Origin: Brevundimonas bullata
GTDB taxonomy: Bacteria > Pseudomonadota > Alphaproteobacteria > Caulobacterales > Caulobacteraceae
Direction: 5' to 3'
Length of the DNA: 35,904 nucleotides
NCBI RefSeq assembly: GCF_003350205.1
Contig: NZ_QLLC01000031.1
Coordinates: 1-35,904 of the forward strand
In this document: positions 31,140-35,904 of the stretch, in pieces
Layout: each line of letters begins with the position of its first letter
How positions within the stretch are numbered: the stretch's first letter is position 1
Made by a program: the position numbers and the translations under genes
Notes under the pieces: generated by a model
Told to the model about the DNA's origin: nothing
Database searches by the model: none
The model's input: the letters and a program-made list of their open reading frames with translations, nothing else

Positions 31140-31577
31140 GTGTCGTTGAACCGGCTGGCCTTCACCGCGACACTGCACTGCCTGTCTGGCTGCGCCGTCG
31201 GGGAAGTGCTGGGCATGGTCATCGGGACAGCGCTCGGGTGGACCGCCCTGTCGACGATCGCCCTGGCTGTCGGCCTGGCCTTCGTCTTCGGCTACGCCTT
31301 CACCATGGTCCCGCTATTGCGGGCCGGCCTGGCGTTCGGAGCGGTGCTGAAGCTGCCGCTGGCGGCCGACACGGCCTCGATCGCGATCATGGAGATCGTC
31401 GTCAACGCCCTCATGCTGGTCATCCCGGGCGCGATGGACGCCCACCTGACCTCGCCGCTGTTCTGGGGAAGCTTGGCGGCGGCGCTCGTGATCGCCGGCG
31501 CCGTCGCCTTCCCCGTCAATCGATGGCTGATCGCGCGGGGAAGGGGACCTGCCGTCGTCCACGGCCATCATCACTGA
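31140..31577 (+). CDS. DUF4396 copper-associated membrane protein, N-terminus separated by TAG
   Basis: 145 aa from a GTG without a ribosome site. Four TM helices: LGMVIGTALGWTALSTIALA, VGLAFVFGYAFTMVPLLRAG, SIAIMEIVVNALMLVIPGAM, and a last helix LFWGSLAAALVIAGAVAFPV, ending in NRWLIARGRG and a His tail (HGHHH). The first part has TLHCLSGCAVGE, a C-x3-C that may bind Cu(I). DUF4396 proteins are found beside copper genes; their transport activity is not proven. The frame is continuous with 31050-31124 except for one TAG, so the gene is probably a nonsense-disrupted one, with GTG 31140 as a possible weak re-start after the stop 15 bp upstream. Confidence 0.72.
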   Translation: MSLNRLAFTATLHCLSGCAVGEVLGMVIGTALGWTALSTIALAVGLAFVFGYAFTMVPLLRAGLAFGAVLKLPLAADTASIAIMEIVVNALMLVIPGAMDAHLTSPLFWGSLAAALVIAGAVAFPVNRWLIARGRGPAVVHGHHH

Positions 31578-31594
31578 AGGCCTCCAGCCACGCC

Positions 31595-32041
31595 TCAGAG
31601 CCGGTCGAGGATGGCCTGCATCTGGCTGATCTCGCGCTCCTGGGCGTCCACGATCTCGTCGCAGAGGGCAATGAGCTCGGGATCGGTTAGCTTCGCCTTG
31701 CCGCACATCAGGATCGCTCCCGAGTGGTGTGGGATCATGCCGCGGATCAGCTCCCTGTCGCCGATCGCCGCTTGGCTGCGCATGCCGTAGAAGCTGCCGG
31801 CGAAGATGACGACGGCTCCGATGGCGATGGCCAGGTTGGCGCGTTTGTTCTCATACATCGAACGCATCAGCACCAGCATGAGTAGGGCCATCGGCGTGAC
31901 CATCATCAGCGTCATGTAGACGTTGTTCAGGTTGAAGTAGAAGTGATCGAGCGTGGCGATCATCGTGTACATCACCAGGTACATGACGATGAAGTGAAGG
32001 ATCAGCTCGATCGCCAGGTTGCGATAGCTCTTGCCGTGCAT
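31595..32041 (-). CDS. DUF305 protein with membrane domain
   Basis: 148 aa. Three N-terminal TM helices (LAIELILHFIVMYLVMYTMI, VYMTLMMVTPMALLMLVLMR, LAIAIGAVVIFAGSFYGMRS) carry a Met-rich face. A C-terminal DUF305 ferritin-like bundle follows: IRGMIPHHSGAILMCGKAKL, with the conserved His-His, then Met-Cys, and DAQEREISQMQAIL. The Met/His/Cys set suits Cu(I) or Ag. GGAGG precedes the ATG. It is convergent with the DUF4396 gene (17 bp) and follows the lipoprotein-type DUF305 gene after a strong hairpin. Function beyond metal binding is not known. Confidence 0.86.
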   Translation of the reverse strand: MHGKSYRNLAIELILHFIVMYLVMYTMIATLDHFYFNLNNVYMTLMMVTPMALLMLVLMRSMYENKRANLAIAIGAVVIFAGSFYGMRSQAAIGDRELIRGMIPHHSGAILMCGKAKLTDPELIALCDEIVDAQEREISQMQAILDRL

Positions 32042-32097
32042 GGGGCCCTCCAGCAGCGAGACTGACGCCGACCCGTCGGCGCCTGCTCAAAGAGATA

Positions 32098-32123
32098 CGC
32101 GCGGGAAGGTCCGTTCCCGCGCG
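32098..32123 (-). terminator. strong hairpin between two DUF305 genes
   Basis: Perfect 10-bp arms CGCGCGGGAA (32098-32107) and TTCCCGCGCG (32114-32123) with a 6-nt loop. On the minus strand it is followed by TATCTCTTT, so it resembles an intrinsic terminator 20 bp after the lipoprotein gene stop, 57 bp before the next start. Confidence 0.6.
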
Positions 32124-32142
32124 CCTTCGAAACGGACGATGA

Positions 32143-32595
32143 TCAGCCGGCTGGCTGGGCCGCTCCTGGCGCCGGCGCGGCGGAGCCCGCGCGGTGCCTA
32201 GTCACCCACTGCTCCAGTTCGGTGATCTCCTGGCGCTGCATGGTCATGGTTTTCTCCGCCATCTGACGGAGTTCCGGGTCAGGGTTCTGCTGCATCAGGA
32301 CCTCGGACATCGCGATCGCGCCGCGATGGTGTTCGATCATCTTCAGCGCGAAGGTCTCCTGCGGATCCGCTCCATGCGCCTGCATCATGGCCTGATGCAT
32401 CTGCTGCTCGGATGCGGTGTAGGGGGTCTGGGGGCCGGCCATCGCCTCGGCGCCCATGCCGCCGGCGTTCGGCGTCGCTCCGGCGGTTTCGGTCGGAGCG
32501 GCCGGCGCGGTTTCGGTATTCTCGGCCGGGGTGCAGGCCATCAGCAGGCCGGAGAGGGCGACGCCCGCGAGAGCCGCCTTGAGTTTGATCGACAT
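32143..32595 (-). CDS. DUF305 lipoprotein
   Basis: 150 aa. Lipobox LSGLLMAC (Cys22) in an N-terminal signal, so it is a substrate for LspA (a copy lies at 4100-4624). A Glu/Thr/Ala-rich linker carries Met residues, then the DUF305 bundle: TASEQQMHQAMMQAHGADPQ, ETFALKMIEHHRGAIAMSEV and LMQQNPDPELRQMAEKTMTM. The HHRGAIAMSE part gives the His-His and Met ligands. The ATG at 32595 has GGAGA 9 nt upstream. It is divergent from the Cu-ATPase (125 bp) and may share the CueR site 32663-32683, which is palindromic, although no minus-strand boxes are obvious. Likely periplasmic copper binding. Confidence 0.88.
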   Translation of the reverse strand: MSIKLKAALAGVALSGLLMACTPAENTETAPAAPTETAGATPNAGGMGAEAMAGPQTPYTASEQQMHQAMMQAHGADPQETFALKMIEHHRGAIAMSEVLMQQNPDPELRQMAEKTMTMQRQEITELEQWVTRHRAGSAAPAPGAAQPAG

Positions 32596-32659
32596 CGTGG
32601 TTTCTCCAGAGGTGAAGCCAAACGAACCATCTGACCGGCGCGCCGTTCCAAAAACCCCC

Positions 32660-32690
32660 TTGACCTTCCCATGATTGGAACCTTCATCAA
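32660..32690 (+). promoter_or_regulatory. CueR-type promoter of the Cu+ ATPase-cueR operon
   Basis: Plus strand: -35 TTGACC (32660-32665), 19-bp spacer, -10 position CATCAA (32685-32690). Left arm ACCTTCCC is perfect, right arm reads TTGGAACCT (32675-32683) where canonical is GGAAGGT, so this is the weakest of the four boxes. It lies 30 bp before the ATPase ATG. Confidence 0.6.
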
Positions 32691-32719
32691 CGGCGGGACT
32701 TCCATTTGGAGACCGCCTG

Positions 32720-35203
32720 ATGACCCCCGCAACGCTGCGAACCCTCGATATTCCCGTGCTCGGCATGACCTGCGCCAGCTGCGTCGGGCGGGTCGAGAAG
32801 GCCATTCGCGCCGCTCCAGGCGTGAAGAGCGCCACGGTGAACCTCGCCGCAGAACGCGCCCGGGTGGAGATCGACGATGTGGGCTCCGCGGCGTCGGTGA
32901 CCCAGGCCATCCGCTCCGCCGGCTATGAGCCGATCGAGCGCACCGTCGAACTCAAGATCAGCGGCATGACCTGCGCGAGTTGCGTCGGCCGCGTCGAGCG
33001 GGCGCTGAAGGCGGCGCCGGGCGTTGTTGACGCCAGCGTGAACCTGGCGACGGAGCGCGCCACCGTGCGGGTGCTGGAAGGCGCCGCCGACGCGCGCGCG
33101 CTGACGGAAGCCGTGGCGAAGGCGGGCTATGCCGCCGAGGCCGCCTCCGCACCGGACGCCACCAGCGAGGATCGCGAGCAAGCCTCCCGCGCGGCGGAGA
33201 TCCGCAGCCTGGGACGCGCCGTCGCCGTCGCCGGCGCCGCGACGCTCCCCCTGTTTCTCATAGAGATGGCGCTCCACTTCGTTCCCGGCTCTCACGACTG
33301 GCTGATGGGGACTATCGGCATGGCGCCGTGGCGGATCCTCAGCTTTCTGCTGGCGACGTTCGTGCTGTTCGTTCCGGGCCTGCGCTTCTACCGCAAGGGC
33401 GTGCCGAACCTCTTCCGGCTGAAGCCGGACATGAACTCCCTGGTCGTCCTCGGCGCGACCGCGGCATGGGCCTTCTCCACCGTCGCCACCTTCGCACCCG
33501 AGGGGCTGCCGGCCGGAACCGCCAACGTCTATTTCGAGGCGGCGGCGGTGATCGTCACCCTGATCCTGGTCGGGCGCTGGTTCGAGGCCCGCGCCAAGGG
33601 CCAGACCAGCCAGGCCATTCGCCGCCTGATGACCCTCCAGGCCAAGACCGCCCGCGTGGAGCGGAACGGAGCGGAGACCGAACTTCCGATAGATCAGGTC
33701 GCGCCCGGCGACGTCATCGTCGTCCGCCCCGGCGAGCGGGTGCCGGTCGACGGGTCGGTCCTGTCCGGCAATTCGTTCGTCGACGAGTCCATGCTGACCG
33801 GCGAGCCCGTTCCCGTCGAGAAGGGGGAGGGGGCCAAGGTCGTCGGTGGCACGATCAATACGACCGGCGCCTTCCGCTTTCGCGCCCAAAAGGTCGGCGC
33901 CGACACGGTGCTGGCCCAGATCGTGCGCATGGTCGAGGCCGCCCAGGGCGCCAAACTGCCGATCCAGGCTCTGGTCGACAGGGTAACGGGCTGGTTCGTT
34001 CCCGCCGTCATCGGCATCGCCGTCCTGACCTTCGGCGTCTGGCTCGCGTTCGGCCCGCAGCCGGCGCTGGGCTTCGCCCTCGTCAACGCCGTCGCGGTGC
34101 TGATCATCGCCTGCCCGTGCGCCATGGGACTGGCGACCCCGACCTCGATCATGGTCGGGACGGGGCGGGCGGCCGAGCTCGGCATCCTGTTCCGCAAGGG
34201 CGAAGCGCTCCAGGCGCTTCAGGGCGTCGAGGTCGTCGCCTTCGACAAGACCGGCACCCTGACGGAGGGCCGGCCCGAACTGACCGACCTTACCGTCGCC
34301 GAAGGCTTCGCCGAGGACGAGGTGCTGGGGCTGGTCGCCGCCCTGGAGACGCGTTCCGAACACCCGATCGCCCGCGCCCTCGTTCAGGCCGCCGAAACGC
34401 GGGGCCTGCCTGTTCTCCAACCCGAGGCCTTCTCATCACGTCCCGGCTACGGCGCCGAGGGCAAGGTCGCCGGCCGATCGGTCCAGGTCGGTGCCGACCG
34501 CCTGATGCAGGGTCTCGGCCACGATCTGTCCGCCTTCACCGATCAGGCCCAGCGGCTGGGGGAAGAGGGGAAGAGCCCGCTCTACGCGGCGATCGACGGT
34601 CGCTTGGCCGCCATTATCGCGGTCGCCGATCCGATCAAGCCGACGACGCCGGCCGCCATCGCCGCAATCCACGCGCTTGGCCTCAGGGTCGCGATGATCA
34701 CCGGCGACAACCGCCGAACGGCCGAAGCCGTGGCCCGTCGGCTGGGCATCGACGAGGTGCGCGCCGAGGTCCTGCCGGACGGCAAGGTCGAGGTTGTGCG
34801 CGCCCTCCAGGCCGGCGGGCGGCGTGTGGCCTTCGTCGGCGACGGCGTCAACGACGCTCCCGCGCTCGCGGGAGCCGATGTCGGGCTGGCGGTCGGCGGC
34901 GGGACGGATGTCGCCATTGAGAGCGCGGACGTGGTCCTGACCGGGGGCGATCTGCGCGGCGCTGTGAACGCCATCGCCCTCTCGCGAGCCACGATGCGCA
35001 ACATTCGCCAGAACCTGGTCTGGGCCTTTGGCTATAACGTCGTCCTGATCCCGGTGGCCGCGGGCCTGCTGTTCCCGGTGTTCGGCTGGCTTCTGTCGCC
35101 GATGCTGGCCGCCGGCGCCATGGCGCTGTCCAGCGTCAGCGTGCTCACCAACGCGCTTCGCCTGCGGGGCTTCAAAACCCGCTTCGAGGGAGATCTTGCA
35201 TGA
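32720..35203 (+). CDS. copA: P1B-1 Cu+/Ag+-exporting ATPase
   Basis: 827-aa copper-translocating P-type ATPase. Two N-terminal HMA domains each have GMTCASC (about 14-20 and 83-89). Actuator TGEP appears in [14 protein letters not shown]6 site is CPC ([16 protein letters not shown], Cys465), phosphorylation motif DKTGTLTEG (about 509), and hinge [10 protein letters not shown]. The last TM pair has [17 protein letters not shown] and [18 protein letters not shown], with YN and MxxSS, the Cu(I) marks of P1B-1. GGAG lies 8 nt before ATG 32720, preferred to an unsupported start at 32675. Its stop overlaps the cueR ATG. It exports cytosolic Cu(I), fed by CopZ. The symbol copA is shared by convention with the oxidase at 25327. 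Confidence 0.95.
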   Translation: MTPATLRTLDIPVLGMTCASCVGRVEKAIRAAPGVKSATVNLAAERARVEIDDVGSAASVTQAIRSAGYEPIERTVELKISGMTCASCVGRVERALKAAPGVVDASVNLATERATVRVLEGAADARALTEAVAKAGYAAEAASAPDATSEDREQASRAAEIRSLGRAVAVAGAATLPLFLIEMALHFVPGSHDWLMGTIGMAPWRILSFLLATFVLFVPGLRFYRKGVPNLFRLKPDMNSLVVLGATAAWAFSTVATFAPEGLPAGTANVYFEAAAVIVTLILVGRWFEARAKGQTSQAIRRLMTLQAKTARVERNGAETELPIDQVAPGDVIVVRPGERVPVDGSVLSGNSFVDESMLTGEPVPVEKGEGAKVVGGTINTTGAFRFRAQKVGADTVLAQIVRMVEAAQGAKLPIQALVDRVTGWFVPAVIGIAVLTFGVWLAFGPQPALGFALVNAVAVLIIACPCAMGLATPTSIMVGTGRAAELGILFRKGEALQALQGVEVVAFDKTGTLTEGRPELTDLTVAEGFAEDEVLGLVAALETRSEHPIARALVQAAETRGLPVLQPEAFSSRPGYGAEGKVAGRSVQVGADRLMQGLGHDLSAFTDQAQRLGEEGKSPLYAAIDGRLAAIIAVADPIKPTTPAAIAAIHALGLRVAMITGDNRRTAEAVARRLGIDEVRAEVLPDGKVEVVRALQAGGRRVAFVGDGVNDAPALAGADVGLAVGGGTDVAIESADVVLTGGDLRGAVNAIALSRATMRNIRQNLVWAFGYNVVLIPVAAGLLFPVFGWLLSPMLAAGAMALSSVSVLTNALRLRGFKTRFEGDLA

Positions 35204-35655
35204 ACATCGGCCAAGCATCGCGGGCGACCGGCGTCTCGACCAAGATGATCCGCTACTACGAGTCCGTCGGACTGATCCGGCCGGCGGACCGGACGGACAG
35301 CAACTACCGCGACTTCGGCGATCGCGACATCAACGAACTGCAATTCATTCGCCGGGCCCGCAACCTGGGCTTCTCCGTCGGCGAGATCGGCCAGTTGCTT
35401 GCGCTTTGGAGAGACCGGGGACGGCCCAGCCGGGAGGTGAAGGCCGTGGCCGAAAAGCACGTTGCGGATCTGGACGCCAGGATCGCGGAGATGAAGTCGA
35501 TGGCAGACACGCTTCGTCATCTTGCCCACTGTTGCGCCGGGGACGAGCGCCCCGACTGTCCGATCCTCTCGGACCTTTCGGGAACCGGGACCCCGGGCCG
35601 CCAGGGCGCCGACACGAACCTTCGTCCGAGAACAACTGCCGCAATAGACCGGTGA
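35200..35655 (+). CDS. cueR: Cu(I)-responsive MerR-family regulator CueR
   Basis: 151 aa. Helix-turn-helix [20 protein letters not shown], wing [12 protein letters not shown], dimer helix 80-108. Metal loop residues are Cys112 and Cys120 ([13 protein letters not shown]) with Ser77 (GRPSREV), the same numbering as E. coli CueR; Ser at 77 limits it to monovalent Cu/Ag/Au. The C-terminus is longer than E. coli CueR by about 16 low-complexity residues. ATG overlaps the ATPase TGA (ATGA), so it is autoregulated with the pump. It is the likely activator of the four boxes at 27207, 30916, 31000 and 32660. Confidence 0.93.
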   Translation: MNIGQASRATGVSTKMIRYYESVGLIRPADRTDSNYRDFGDRDINELQFIRRARNLGFSVGEIGQLLALWRDRGRPSREVKAVAEKHVADLDARIAEMKSMADTLRHLAHCCAGDERPDCPILSDLSGTGTPGRQGADTNLRPRTTAAIDR

Positions 35656-35904
35656 GGCTTGGCAAAGTCGGCGGCGGTCAGGCTGTCTTCAGAAAACCGT
35701 AGACCAGCCGACGTTGTAGCTTTGCGCGAGAGATCAACAGCGTGCGCCCATGATACCTTGATACGCCGGAGTTGGATGCTTTCACGAAAAGACGTTAGAT
35801 ACCTAAGCGAGTCGCAATTTCTCGGCAGGACATCGAGTATCGATATGGGATGTCTAGGCTCAGGACTCATAGCCAAAAGAGCACTGTAGCGGCGAGGGCT
35901 ATGG
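35656..35904. other. right-hand end, AT-richer, no recognised gene
   Basis: After cueR the base composition becomes visibly more AT-rich than the rest of the window. Open frames on both strands give no recognisable product, and none looks like a transposase or integrase. No inverted repeat typical of an IS end could be identified. It may mark the edge of the metal island, but this cannot be shown from the window alone. Confidence 0.5.

Noticed and set aside
32687..34420. 577-codon minus-strand open frame
   Set aside because: Antisense to the Cu+ ATPase, no motif or ribosome site.
35656..35904. Transposon or IS end at the right-hand edge
   Set aside because: Composition changes but no terminal repeat, transposase fragment or target duplication is visible.

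Overview
The window is a GC-rich (high GC3) alphaproteobacterial metal-resistance island. Protein family resemblances point to Caulobacterales (Caulobacter/Brevundimonas/Phenylobacterium type), which is an inference from memory of homologues and not from a search. I saw no rRNA, tRNA, transposase, integrase or CRISPR array. Almost every gene belongs to metal efflux, metal sequestration, metal sensing or envelope modification. Stop/start overlaps (ATGA and one TTGA) are very frequent, so most genes sit in translationally coupled operons.

Layout. (1) 231-4679, minus strand: a probable MerR-controlled operon. A promoter with a 19-bp spacer and a perfect dyad (4649-4679) reads into lspA, a frameshifted MAPEG gene, a merR-type regulator, a CYP152-type fatty-acid peroxygenase and a dihydrolipoyl dehydrogenase. 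(2) 4782-5400: a decayed cation transporter pseudogene. (3) 5610-17279, plus strand: one long czc-type run with a small His/Cys secreted protein, czcC, czcB, czcA, a CDF-like transporter, an isoprenylcysteine-methyltransferase-like protein, a 45-codon ORF, a P1B-4 ATPase, a DUF305 protein, a small membrane protein and an acyltransferase. (4) 17293-20633: a Zur/Fur-type regulator divergent from a P1B-2 Zn/Cd/Pb ATPase, then a Tat-type DUF411 protein. (5) 20634-21527: a gene-poor gap. (6) 21528-23445: a cytosolic 16-Cys copper-storage-type protein and a compact mer-like cluster (merR, merT, GDCCVxC protein, VOC protein) with no merA or merP.

(7) 23498-30891, mostly minus strand: copper genes. 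They comprise a Cys-rich secreted peptide, a CopC-like protein, CopB with DPHAGHxM repeats, the multicopper oxidase CopA, a cnrYXH-type ECF sigma/sensor/anti-sigma module, a secreted SnoaL/DUF4440-like protein (plus strand), CopD, CopC and a CopZ-type chaperone. (8) 31050-35655: a DUF4396 protein cut by an in-frame TAG, two DUF305 proteins, a P1B-1 Cu+ ATPase and a CueR.

Working together: three P1B ATPase subclasses and the CzcCBA pump cover cytosolic and periplasmic export of divalent and monovalent metals. CopABCD, CopZ, Csp and DUF305 proteins buffer and oxidise copper. Sensing is shared by three MerR-family proteins, one Fur-family protein and a CnrYXH surface-signalling set. Four CueR-type promoters in the right-hand 9 kb tie copA(MCO)BC, copZ, the DUF4396 gene and copA(ATPase)-cueR into one local copper regulon. 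The window also carries several broken reading frames, which are either real decay or indels in G/C runs in the assembly.
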